From contig JAJEKV010000016.1 in assembly GCA_021234155.1 (NCBI GenBank), positions 622,001 to 686,000 on the forward strand: a DNA stretch of 64,000 nt, read 5' to 3'. The position numbers and the translations under genes were made by a program. The notes beneath the pieces were generated by a model. That model had not been told where the DNA came from. It was given only the letters and a program-made list of their open reading frames with translations, and did no database searches. This document shows, in pieces, positions 20,058 through 30,400 of the stretch; within the stretch, counting starts at the first letter, position 1; each line of letters starts with the position of its first letter. Source of the stretch: Isoetes taiwanensis. Taxonomy: Eukaryota; Streptophyta; Lycopodiopsida; Isoetales; Isoetaceae.

Positions 20058-21388
20058 TCATCTAAGATCCCCTCGGATCCTTCTCGTGCCAAGTGAAGGT
20101 CCTTGGGCATAATAGTAACCCGCCGCATGTATGGCACACAAGTTGGCGTCGCTCAAAAGCTCAATCGGGTATGCCTCGCTGACCTCTTGTAATGCAAGGA
20201 CCGCAAAGGCTTGAAACCGCAAGTCGGTCTTGAATTCCTGGCGATCTCCACGCGAAGTCATTTGGAAGGGAAGCCGACGGATCAATGGCTCGGTAGTCTT
20301 CTGATACTTGCGTATCTCCCGAAGAGCTACCGTGCCTGGTCGGAACCTATGGGGCTTCCGCGGCTTAAGGGTCGCCTTGAGCGACGGAATGGATTTACCT
20401 CCTGTCGAAGGATGCTTTGTGCGCTCCACGATCAACTCCCTTCTCTGAGCCGAGGTCTTCTTGGCGATCGTAGCATCCTGTTGCAATCGGGTCTTGTAGT
20501 TCACCCCACCCCTAACCGGTCTAGATTTGGTTCTTTTCAGTCTCCGGTTACCCGGCCCGGTCGGCTGCTGTGGGTTGGCGGCTTGGTTTACATCAACAGG
20601 GTTTGTCTGGGATTCGACGTTCGGAGCCGCACCTAGGTCCTGCTGTCTATCATCAAAATTCTGCTGCTGCTCCTCCTGCTGATGGCCTAGCTGCTCCTCC
20701 TGCTCGTGCTCACTTTGCTGGCCATGGGAGTCTTCGCCTTCCTTTAGGAGCCGCTCTCGTTCTTCAGCCCTGGCCTCTCTCTCCAAACGCACTTGTGTAC
20801 GCCGGGCAATCTCAGTATGATACCGGTCCGGCCGTGCCCGCATATCTTCTTGGATGGATTCTAGATGGCACTGTTGAAACCGGGGCGGAACATTTTCAAA
20901 AATGAAACTATTGAGGCTTTCATTCCAAGAAAAAGTGGGAAGGTTAAAGTATCCCTGGTAGGTAAGTATACGACCCCTCCCCAAATAGTAAAAACGATCC
21001 ATCCTTAGGTCCGGTGGAGCGCTGGCTATTTGGTGCAAGTCTTCTAGTCGGGCCAAATGCATGATCCTCTGAGCTTCGTTCCGACTAAGCTCCACAGGGT
21101 CTTCATCTGGTCCTGGAGAGGGATAAAACTTAACCACAGCCCATGCATGGTCCGGCTGCTCCACAAGAGTATAGTCCTGCCCAGCTTCATTCAACTTGAG
21201 GAGGAAGCGCTCGTTGAAGTGGAAGATAGGGTGGGGGACTCGTCGGCCCTCGACAAAGTGCTTGACAAAAAGGTTAAGAATGGTATCTATCATAGGGTCT
21301 TCCTCGGCCAAGATGCTTCGACTAAGGCGACAAACAACTGATATATATTCAGTTTCTTCAGATCTACGGTCAGCTTGAAGCGCGGCAT
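20058..21388 (-). CDS. ORF1 of the compound LTR element: histone H3-like fusion protein
   Basis: The likely start is the ATG at 21388-21386 ([18 protein letters not shown]...). One frame change near 21312 leads into a 416-codon frame to 20058 (residue numbers from that frame). Residues 1-165 are unassigned ([35 protein letters not shown]). Residues 165-250 are a charged, Gln/Glu-rich linker; 255-268 are basic ([14 protein letters not shown]). Residues 297-417 are a histone H3: RTK, STGGK, then [50 protein letters not shown] and RRIRG. From H39 to the C terminus about 60 of 97 positions match plant H3 without gaps. The gene is on the same strand as the 5' LTR and gag. An H3 role in chromatin, or as a capsid/cDNA-packing protein, is inference. 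Confidence 0.85.
20061..20423 (-). other. Histone H3 domain within ORF1
   Basis: The tail is shortened from 38 to about 24 residues. RTK (T3-K4) and STGGK (K14) remain, but the three residues ending at K9 and the segment holding K27-S28 are missing. Helix N, helix 1 and helix 2 align without gaps. The helix 3 region (normally [13 protein letters not shown]) is replaced by [13 protein letters not shown] before the final RRIRG is regained. K56 and K79 are kept, and K53 (plant-type) fits capture from a plant H3. Confidence 0.9.
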
Positions 21389-22083
21389 GTCGTACTTTAT
21401 AGGGACAACAAGGGAGAAAGGAGAAAGGAGGCGCTCAAGCAAGGCGGGACGGCGCGAAGGGGTAATCGAGGGCACCGGGGTGTAGGGCTGGTGCAAGGAA
21501 GACGTCGAGGTCGGCTATGGCGGATGTGGAGCTTAGGTCCGGCGGCTATGGCGGAAAAAGGCGCTCAAAAGAAACACACGCCCGAAAAGACACTTCAAAA
21601 TTCAAATTTTAACTTTTGACTTTTTATTAAAAATTTAAAAAAAATATTTTTTTTAAAAAAAAAAAAAATTCAAACAGGCGCGTATAAAATACGCTTGACC
21701 GAAGAGTATGGGGGCGTGGCGTGTTTATCGCATTTTATTTTCAAAAGAAACACCCTCGGATACCTCAAGCCCCTTTTTGTTTTTTTTTGACTGTTGTCCG
21801 CTTTTGCCTCGGGAGACATGCCCCCTAGGGTATTTGAGAGGTGCCCGATCCATTGGAGCCGTTTTCGCCTTCATCCGAGCTACCCACAAAAAGTTATGGC
21901 TCCTCGAAACTTGGGTCCTCGAGGCAGCCTAGACTTCCTTAGAATTTACAGTCTGTTACCTTAACCTAGCACTAAATCAAACATGAAAGACTTAAACAAT
22001 CACTCTTGCTTAATTCTCTCTCCTAACTACCGAACTAGCGAGTTAGGGTTTGGTCAGTGCTATGATTTCGATAAAGAAATCAC
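21389..22083 (-). other. Leader between PBS and ORF1
   Basis: About 700 bp on the coding-strand side of the 5' LTR. It contains A/T homopolymer runs (21600-21670) and no supported ORF. A packaging signal would be expected here by analogy but cannot be read from sequence. Confidence 0.4.
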
Positions 22084-22097
22084 GGCTCGATACCTGC
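22084..22097 (-). other. Primer-binding-site-like motif of the compound element
   Basis: On the minus strand, directly after the LTR end, GCAGGTATCGAGCC resembles TGGTATCAGAGCC (initiator tRNA primer site) with two bases lost. Its position next to the LTR supports the assignment. Confidence 0.55.
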
Positions 22098-23696
22098 TGG
22101 TGGCTCCACGAACACATATCGACCCTCGGACGTATACATACGAGGACTTTCCCCTCCCATGGCGACCAACTTCGCCGGGGCGAGAACCCTCCGTCTATTT
22201 CGGGCCATCTATAATATGATGCCGAAAGAAGGGACACTGAAAGGGGGTCATTCGCCCACGCCTTCAATGGGGATCCTACGTCGGCGGAAGCGTGAATACA
22301 AGGGTTAGCACACGCGGCATAAATCACGTATAAATAACCACCACGAAGGGTGGCATATCCATCAAATACCAGCGGCAAAGAATATGCATCTAAACCTAAG
22401 AAAACACCCCAAACCCATGGTTCTACCCGGTTCGGACTCGGTGAGGATCGACCGCGGCTAGGCCTCAAGAGATCAGCGACGAGAATCTTGACATGGCGTT
22501 GGCTGGCATAGAACATTGGCTAGGGTTGTCCACTCCATCCGCCCCTCACGTGCACACTTTGCGGATGGGTCAATTCACGCTATGGCGTCGCTATAGCCTT
22601 CCAGGAGGCGGGCTCGAGGCATCACCCTGGCTGAGCCTACTCCGGGGTTCATGAAGTCCCGGTCCGATGAGGCGGAGGTCGGGGAAGCGTCCCCTTCGAG
22701 ATCCACGGTGGCTCCATGGGCGAGCTAGAGAATACGTGCGCATCGGCGACCCCCGCATCCGTGCGACTTACTGCGCCCTAAATCTACTCAAAGTGTAAGG
22801 TGCCCCATCACGGGTCACACCTTCCCACCAGTGTCGGACCCATACCCGGCCCTCGTGGCCAGGCTATCGAGGTCTAGCTCGCTATAGGAGTCCCGGGGAG
22901 CCTTTTATGTTCGTGCAAGACCCCACCTCCACTTCACCACCGTGTTCCTTGTGCGGTGCTAAGCGGTACCATAGCATCTATGACCCGGTGGGCTCTTGTG
23001 CACAGCCGCAATTAACGGGATATCTGAGGCTCTATCTAGGAGCATACTACAATAAATAGCCTCGAGAGGTCTCTACCCCCTTAATTCCCCATTTCGAGTA
23101 ACACTAGGCTAACAACCACCAATCCATCCATTACAAGCAAAACCCGAATCGAAATATATAGAGAACCTACCTTTACAATCAAGGGTTAGTTCCTACGAGT
23201 AAACACAGAGAGAATAGACCAACAACCCAAGCGGTGCCGCTATCCTAGAATTCACAACTACACTAGCCAGCCCACGTATTTGGCTCGACCCGTTGTCATT
23301 GGGGATCTCCATCTGCTTGGTCTTGGTGTTTAGCTTGTGTGAGATTCAGGGTGGCGCTCAGCTCTGGTCACAAGGGTGGCGCTCCACTGCTCAAGGTGAG
23401 TTGTGGCTGATATGGGGGTGGTGATCCACCCTATTGACTCCAATTAGCATTATCATGCTAACCAATCGAGGGTGGCCACGTGGCGCCTTCCCAAACCATA
23501 ATTAGATTAATTATGGTTTTTATAATATTAGTTCCTTAATTATAGGTTATTATTGTCAATAATTAAATTAGCATAGCTAATTTAATCCCTTTTTTAAGTG
23601 AACCACCTAGGTTCCCATACCCCATGTGGCGTATGTATCCCTGGTGACGTGTCAACATATTTATACTTATACCGTATAAATACTTGGAACGTCACA
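22098..23696 (-). repeat. LTR copy 4 (5' LTR of the compound element)
   Basis: Full-length LTR of about 1.6 kb. On the minus strand it starts TGTGACGTTCCAAGTATTTA and ends near GGAGCCACCA, with small differences from copies 1-3. It lacks the Helitron seen in copy 3 and so gives the empty site. Confidence 0.9.
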
Positions 23697-23899
23697 ACAA
23701 TAAACTCGGACATAATAGAAGATAACGATGTTATAAATGATATCAAAGCATCTGCTGATTTTTTTGGAGTACAAAGTCAAGATCGTGATACCCTTTGCTG
23801 TTCCGAGGCCTTCACAAGGTTCAAGAGCCTCCGTGTAGTTGCATCAATAGCAAGAAATATGCAGATACCAAGGGGTCAAAGAAATTCTCTTTGCTAGTA
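23697..23899 (+). pseudogene. Copia-1, part to the right of the insertion
   Basis: After the duplicated ACAAT the sequence stays open for about 65 codons (SDIIEDNDVINDIKASADFF ... NSLC, stop). It is in frame with the Copia-1 sequence left of 10811 when the insertion is taken out. By position this is the integrase C-terminus/linker before reverse transcriptase, which is not present. Confidence 0.7.
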
Positions 23900-23944
23900 G
23901 AGCATAATTGGAAAAGATTACATTTATATGAAGATAATATCTGT

Positions 23945-23978
23945 CTAGAAACGTGTGCCCGGCGATGCCGAGCATTAA
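23945..23978 (-). mobile_element. Degenerate Helitron 3' end
   Basis: CTAGAAACGTGTGCCCGGCG followed by ATGCCGAGCATTAA has the layout of the intact Helitron 3' ends (CTAG, spacer, hairpin) with compensating changes in both hairpin arms. No matching TC end was found. Confidence 0.5.
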
Positions 23979-26321
23979 TCGTGGATGTGTGAAACAGGTA
24001 GACATTTTTGAGTTTGCAGAGGGGATAAAGAGTGATTACAAATGTAATCACATCCATAGATGTAACATAGTGCCAGAGGTCGGCATTAGCCATGCGTGCA
24101 TGCATGAAATGGGTAGAATTATGGCTTTGGGTTTTGTGGAAGATATTAAAGTGTCGTTAAATAGACATATGGACATGTTGTAAATGTTTGCACGTGTATT
24201 TATATGAGTGAAGATGCAAGTGAGGATGGGCATAAGATTAGACTATCGACTTTGGTTAGTGGCCTTGCAAAATATAATAGCCAAATCTCGTGGACCAAAG
24301 ATATAAATATGGGTACTGGTGAAAACAATATTTGTTAGAGCCTGAACTCTAACCTTGCAAGAAGGATGAAAAACCCAACAATCCAAGCTCAATCTATCAG
24401 ATCAAGGCAATGCACAACACAAAGATTCATCATGTCCATAGCTAGATCAAGCAAAATGCTCTCTCCCAATACACCGTCTCTCTGTGTTCTTCTCTCTCTG
24501 CTCAGATAATACAGTGATGATCATCCCTCCATAATGCATACGTGCAAATATCCTGCACGCGTGCATGTGCGTATATCACTCCATATATGGTATACTGTCT
24601 TCTATATCAACTCAATAGTGGTGAGTGTGGTGAGTGGTGATGAGTGTGGTGAGTGATGAGTGGTGACGAGTGTGGTGAGTGGTGACGAGTGTGGTGAGTG
24701 ATGAGTGGTGACGAGTGTGGTGAGTGGTGACGAGTGTGGTGAGTGATGAGTGGTGACGAGTATGGTGAGTGGTGACCACCCCAACAATATTACATTGGAA
24801 TGTCCTTTATGTGGGGCTCATAATAAAATCAGTAATCTTAAAAAATAGTTTTGTGAGGCATTTCATTCAACTAATGTAGGATAGACCCATTGTCCAATGG
24901 TCAATACAAACACAATGTAGAAATGTATCAAAAGAACTAAACAAATGTGGAAATTCTCCAGACCAAAGAGTGAATTATAGTTGAGATGCCTTTCATAACA
25001 AAATAATGGGACATAAACCATTAATACTGGACAAACATTATTCCACAATAGTATCCAGGGTAGAAGAATCTTGAGAGTATCCAAAGGTACTTGTGTATTT
25101 GATCCACCAATCATCAAAGCCAACGATCATCCAACTTTCTTCATCTCGCTATGGCCATAAAGGCACAGTGATCATGTATTATCATAATACCAAGTTGATC
25201 AGGCCATCACTTCAACCCTTGTATACCCCGATTGCATATCCTACAAATAGACATTGTTGGACATAAGATCTTGGATGGATAGTGATCTTGAAATGAATTA
25301 TCTCCTTTCCAAATAGGCATGAGCTATAGCTTAAGGCAAAACTGAACTGCCTATAAGAGCGATGTATGAGCCAATTACGGGAGCTGCTCATTCCCCAATC
25401 TTCACTGATCTATTTTTAAATTTAAAATTCTGTAATAAAAAGGAAGTAAATGAAGGATTAGAAAACACAAACTATGATGATGTATGCCTGATAAAGCATA
25501 GCATCTGTGCAAATCCTCATGTAATGGTAAAAGGCTAATTCACTACCCCTATTGAGCTATGCAAAATGTATTAAACAAAACTTGGAGAAATGCTACCAAA
25601 ATGTTATTATGGTGGAAATGTATTTGAAACTGGCCTGCTTAAAATAGTATATCTAAAAAGCAATAACAAAGCTGCAAAGTAGAATCTTCAATCGGAGAAC
25701 TAAATTAAATCTATATTTAAACATTTATACTATGCATGTAAGATATGCTCAACGTTGTTCCTCGCATGTTTGACATCTTTGATTTATTTCATAGGTCCAA
25801 GGCAAACCCACTGTATTGTCAGATATTTAGTGAGAATATCGTAGATTGAAGTTGCAAGTTGTAGTGGAATATGCATGCAAGAGAAGATGTCCACCTCCTA
25901 GAAATACTGCATTTGATAGTAGACCCTGTAAATGCCCAAGTTAGTAAATCTATACATGTGAAATCCAATCCTAGCATGCATTCAAACTAACCAACTTGCA
26001 TTTCTTGTCTTTTTCCAACCAAGAGAAATCAAACTGCCATCTCTCTACAAAGTGGGGATAAATCCCATACTAATAATGATCCTAATAGGTAGATCGCTAA
26101 ATTAAATAATGCAATACCTTGGAAAGGGAAAATCACCACGTACATTTTGAAAAAATGCAGTACGTGTATGTCTTGATGCATTTGAGTGTTCCATAGTCAA
26201 GGCCTTCGCATGAATTGCATCGTCTTCTTTAAGGCAAGCTGTAATAGAGTAGCATGGAGATTATAGTAGGATATGCTACAAGAAAAACATGAAAGGATTT
26301 GAGAGGAAATGTGCAGCAGAA
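23979..26321. other. Spacer with minisatellite, no gene seen
   Basis: Apart from the minisatellite at 24618-24777, this AT-rich stretch shows no recognised coding or RNA feature. Confidence 0.45.
24618..24777. repeat. GTGGTGAGTGATGAGTGGTGACGA minisatellite
   Basis: Roughly 160 bp is made of nested GTGGTGAGTG, ATGAGTGGTG and ACGAGT sub-units, with higher-order units of about 45 bp repeated three times. Every variant keeps a pentamer-like rhythm, typical of slippage. Confidence 0.85.
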
Positions 26322-26389
26322 TTATGGGACAATGCAAGAATTAAATAAATATATGAAGCTTTGGATCAGTAGATGCAAGATAACATCAA

Positions 26390-26537
26390 TGAAAAATTTG
26401 AAGAGCTTCTTTAAGACGGCCATATTGAGAAATCCCGCAAGCAATGCACTCCATAAGATCATATTCTTTTCTGGCATATGTTGGAAAAGCTCAAGAGAAT
26501 TTTTGAATTGTTCCTGGTGATCATAAGCTGCAACCAA
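26390..26537 (-). pseudogene. PPR protein fragment
   Basis: Minus-strand VAAYDHQEQFKNSLELFQHM followed by PEKNMILWSALLAGF is a typical PLS-class PPR repeat (A-x-F-D-x-M-P-x-x-N-x-x-W-x-x-L-x-A-x). Only one to one and a half repeats remain before the frame loses similarity. Confidence 0.7.
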
Positions 26538-26605
26538 AATGTACCATAGAAGCTAAGTAATTGGGAACTTGGAAGATTATATCCAGACACAGTATGCTGC
26601 TCAGT

Positions 26606-27270
26606 CTAAATAGTAGTTAAAGAAACTATGGGAATTTTATTGGCTATGTTTCTATGTATTTCTATTCCAAGAAATCTCTTTAATTGCTCTAGATCTACCA
26701 TTTCAAATCTGTCTCTTAGAATGTCTTTGCATTTCTGTAATATATCCATATTGCTGCTCACCATGATATTGTCATCAACATAGAGATATATGTAACAAAA
26801 TTCTGGTCCTTGTCTGAACATGTAGATGTTTCCATCATTGTTTAACTTAATAAATCCCTGTTCTTTAAGATAACCATCCATACACAGATACCATTGTCTT
26901 GGAGATTGTTTTAAACCATAGACTGCCCTTTTAAGCTTCCATACTTTCTCTCTCCTTTGCTCAAAACCAAGGGGATGTTTTATGTATATCTCCTCGTCTA
27001 CCTTAGCATTCAAAAAGTCTGTTGTCACATCCATATGATGTATTTCCAAATCTTTAGCATTTGCCATAGCTAATGCTGGCCATCTTTACAATGGGAGAAA
27101 ATGTGTCTTCATAGTCAATCCCATATTTCTGTGTGAACGCTTATGCAACTAATCTAGCCTTATATTTAAGAGATTTCTCATCAGTGCCTTGCTTAATCTT
27201 AAAGATCCATTTGCAGCCAATTACATTTTTACCTTTTGGTAGATCGACTACCTCATAAGTATCTGTTTTA
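26606..27270 (-). pseudogene. Copia-2 reverse transcriptase
   Basis: Residual N-terminal blocks (LPKGKN, KWIFKIKQG, KYKARLVA) lie at 27110-27250, with a frame break. An open stretch from 27067 contains LEIHHMDVTTDFLNAKVDEE, LKRAVYGLKQSPRQWY and the catalytic YVDDN. The usual FVDDLL-type motif and the KRFLGIEI helix are recognisable. Family role: cDNA synthesis from element RNA. Truncated downstream. Confidence 0.9.
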
Positions 27271-27282
27271 ATGAAAGCATTA

Positions 27283-27324
27283 AGCTCTCCGTGGACGTTA
27301 AAAAACCTATTCTATTCTATTCAT
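27283..27324 (+). mobile_element. LINE 3'-terminus-only insertion
   Basis: CTCTCCGTGGACGTTAAAAA followed by (CTATT)n matches the last bases of LINE-1 and LINE-2 (GGTCTCCGTGGA(C/T)GATAAA plus tail). It interrupts Copia-2 coding sequence. This is an extreme 5' truncation of about 40 bp. Confidence 0.7.
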
Positions 27325-27740
27325 TCATTGCATCCTTCCACTTTGAACTATTTGTATCTCTGATAGCTTGTTCAAAGGTTTTGGGTGTCTCATAATCTAG
27401 CATGGCTAATACTTCTATTAAATTTAGTTCTGTGTTTTTATGTCTAAGCCTTCTACTTCTGCCTTGTGCATCTCTTCCAAATAATTCAAGACTGACCTTT
27501 GCTTCTTCTTGTAAGGCTTGGGTGCATGTTCTTCTCTCTGGTTTTGTTCCAATATTTGTCTTGCTTGCTCCTGAGATTTTTTCTTCTGCATCAACATTTC
27601 CTGCATCATTATGAGTTAGGGATTCTTGCTGTTCCTGCATGTCAGCACAAACATGGTTATCATCATCATCATTAATAATTTCAATGTTTTCATTTTTGTG
27701 CTTGTTCCTCTTCTTGTTTGCTGGTCATCTTGAAATTACA
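27317..27740 (-). pseudogene. Copia-2 linker and start of reverse transcriptase domain
   Basis: A Glu/Gln/Lys-rich hydrophilic linker (TCTQALQEEAKVSLELFGRD) is followed by ETPKTFEQAIRDTNSSKWKD, the conserved block that starts Copia RT. It is cut off at the LINE-1 junction. Confidence 0.8.
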
Positions 27741-27769
27741 TTTGTTCTCTTTGTAACATTGACTCGCAG

Positions 27770-28156
27770 TTGGGTAGGGTCGTCCTTCTTGGGGATTTCA
27801 ATGCACGGACAGGAGTAGAGCAGCCCATGAGACTTGACCCCCTCGCTGACGATGTCCTGCAGCTACGTCCCGCAGAGGCAACCTGGCCACGAGGATCGGA
27901 TGACAGCCAGGTGACTCGCTTTGGCAGACAGTTGCTCCTGCTATGTGGTATTTTTGACTTGATAATTTGCAATGGCCTGTCACAGTGGCCCGTTTCTCGC
28001 AAGTGCACATGCAGACAGGACAATCAGGGGGGAGGGTCTAGTGTGGTGGACTATGTGCTCGTAGTTGCGCAAGATATGCATCTCATCAGTCGTTTCTGGG
28101 TGGGCATCGACAGTCGGGATGAGGAGGTCGACTCAGATCAGTTGCGACTAGATTAG
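27770..28156 (+). pseudogene. LINE-1 endonuclease, C-terminal half
   Basis: GDFNART (the Mg-binding/catalytic D-N pair of the exonuclease-endonuclease-phosphatase fold) is followed about 85 residues later by SVVDYVLV. The final SDH catalytic motif reads SDQ here. The N-terminal half is missing through 5' truncation. Confidence 0.85.
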
Positions 28157-28169
28157 ATTATGAGCAGGC

Positions 28170-30400
28170 AGAGGACTACGCCGAGATGCTCATGGATGCC
28201 CTGCCAGCAATTCTGCGGACCCCCACACTAGAAGCGTGAGCGGACCCGGTTGACTTTGCTATTACGGGATGCGGTGACGGGTGCTTTGGCGGCCCTCCCC
28301 CGTCGCGCTCGGGGGCGGCAACATTTCCGTGTGTACCGATGGTTTGATGCGGGTGTAAAAGCGCCAAGTGCCCGCTCCAGTCACGATGCGGATCGGTACC
28401 GGCTTGCGGAACCACCACCGATCTGGCGCCCATCTGAAGGAGACAAAGGCGGTACCTTGCCGGCATCGGGGAGATGTTGACTCTTTGGACACTCATCCTC
28501 GAACCTTTTGCGCGGAGAGTGCTTGAAGGCCAGCCCGACCCTCTGAGGGGACATCACACGAGGCGGTGGGAGCAGTGCTTGCAACAGCTCTATGACCCAC
28601 CGGGGACGCGTGCGCCTATACCCCCGCGGGGATGGCCCCCATTGGTTCTCTCGCGGAGGAGGATGTTGTGGAGGGCCTACAGCTTGGTGGCTAATGGGAA
28701 GGCGGTGACCTCGATGGTATGCGGGTAGGAGTTCTTGAAATGGCGAGGCATTTGTTGGTGCCGATCCTCACTACCCCATTCTTGAGGCGGCATTGCGGGA
28801 AGGTTTCCCCGACAATGGACCAAAGCGGGTTGTCCCCATTCACAAGGCGGGTGACCCACCTTCGTCGGGCCAATTACCGAACGATCATGGTCGATTCGGT
28901 ATTTGCCAAAGCTGTTGGTGGCATTCTCGAGTAGCGATTGACCCGGGGCGAGGCGTGAGATGTGCGAGCCATCACACAAGCGGGCTTTAGACCCGCCACT
29001 CAGCGATTGACCATATCTTTACTGCGGGGCGATTGAAGGCAGTAGGAACCATCGGCGGGACTTGTATTCTTTGCTTTGTGGACTTCGCGAAGGCTTTTGA
29101 TACGGTCCCGGGGAAAAGCTATGGGCTAGGCTGCGTCAAGCTGGGGCTCCATTTGCTGTGCGAGAATGCCATATCACGGCTGTATGAGAGTTGTTTTGGC
29201 GGGGCTGCCCCTCTCACCAACACTTTTTGGCCTCTACATTGATCGGTTAGAGCCCGGCTTCTGCGAGCATGGGGAATGGCATACGACTTTTGCACGGGTC
29301 ATCCGCCGGCTCATCTATGCGGGACGATGTTGACCTTCGGCCCACACCCGAAGCTATGCGGTCTCATCGGATGCCCTAGACACATGCACGTCGGGGCTCT
29401 GATTTGTGGCGTGAATCGGCCAAGGCCGGGGTGGTTCTCATATCCTCTTCACGCCACCCCCGCCTCCTGCACTCACATATCGGGGGGCACTGTGGAGGTC
29501 ATGCCCACCTACAAGTACCTAGGGGTGGAGTTCCCCTTCTCGCTCTGTTGGGAGGCATCCATCCACTTGCGGGTGACGGCCCAGTTTGAAAGCGCTTTAT
29601 GCCATGCGAAGAACACTTGATCACCCGGCGGAGCTCTATGATTGGGGTCATCGGTCACATCTTTTGGGACCGGTGAAGCCTGTCCTTACATGCGGGGTCG
29701 AGGTTTGGGGCGATGCGTCTCTTTGGCGATCTGGAATGACTTGGAGCAGGTGCGAAGCGCATTTTAGCACTGAGCACGGGGTGAAACCTTGGTCCCCTAT
29801 CGATTCGGCTGCGAGGAAATTGGATTCTTGCCGCTGAGGCAGACCCTTGATAGACACATCGTCTATTTTGAGAAAGTGGTTAATATGGGTGATGCTCGGC
29901 TCCCCGCGGGCTTACGCCCGTGGCAATGGGCCTGCGGGCCTCGGGGCTGTTGGAGGGTAAAGAGATCGGTGGTTCGCCCGGATGGGCGTCGCGGGGAGCA
30001 CAGGTGCGTGCAAGTGGACACACGAGCCGATCGTGGCTGCCTGGGGAGTACCTAGGACGCTTGCTTCCTTGGCAAGCTCACGGGACCGGCTCTAGAAGCA
30101 GGTCAAAGCGGCCCATTACAAGGAGCACATCAACCCGTGTTAGCGGGGCCCTTGACTCTACCTGCGTTCCCGGTACCCCGAAAAAGTTTGCCTCCATTCG
30201 CCGCAGGTGCCCACCATCTTCGCATCGAGAGGGGCGGTGGATTGGGGAGCCCCGCGGGACGGGCTCTGTCATCGCCGTCAAGCGGGTGCCATTGAGGATG
30301 AGTCTCACACTTTCGAGTTGCCCGGCATTCGGTCCGGATCCGGGCGGATCACGCTCCCTTAAATGCGGTAGGACTTGCCCCTACATTTGCTGATGAACAC
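28170..30400 (+). pseudogene. LINE-1 reverse transcriptase and C-terminal region, decayed
   Basis: Fragments in all three frames are recognisable only by comparison with LINE-2. They are a K-R-V-V-P-I-H-K-A-G-D-P block (28815-28860), AIDHIF and VDFAKAFDTVP (29005-29115), the YKYLGVEFPF block (29510-29545), and a LPLRQTLDR...YFEKVVNMGDARLP block (29825-29910). The YADD motif region is corrupted (LIYAGRC-like near 29310). Many stops. Confidence 0.8.

Larger units (their letters stand above)
10811..23696 (-). mobile_element. Compound non-autonomous Ty3-type LTR retroelement carrying histone-H3-like ORF
   Basis: The outer ends are TGTGACG... (10811) and ...CGTCACA (23696), perfect 7-bp inverted ends, flanked by the 5-bp duplication ACAAT (10806-10810 and 23697-23701). 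The outer LTRs (10811-12381 and 22098-23696) are direct repeats in minus orientation. From the right, the element reads: 5' LTR, PBS-like motif, about 700-bp leader, ORF1 (H3-like), ORF2, ORF3, and gag N-terminus cut at 17010. Next come two LTR copies in opposite orientation (12640-17009, one interrupted by a Helitron) and a 260-bp AT-rich spacer before the 3' LTR. No protease, RT or integrase is present, so the copy must have moved with proteins supplied in trans, or lost pol later. Confidence 0.85.

Noticed and set aside
20211-20905. Plus-strand frames opposite ORF1
   Set aside because: The minus strand carries the histone H3 match, so the plus-strand frames are shadows.
24618-24777. CRISPR-like array
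   Set aside because: Units are contiguous without unique spacers and the genome is a plant; it is a minisatellite.
24602-24787. A repetitive His/Ser/Thr frame
   Set aside because: Product of the GTGGTGAGTG minisatellite.
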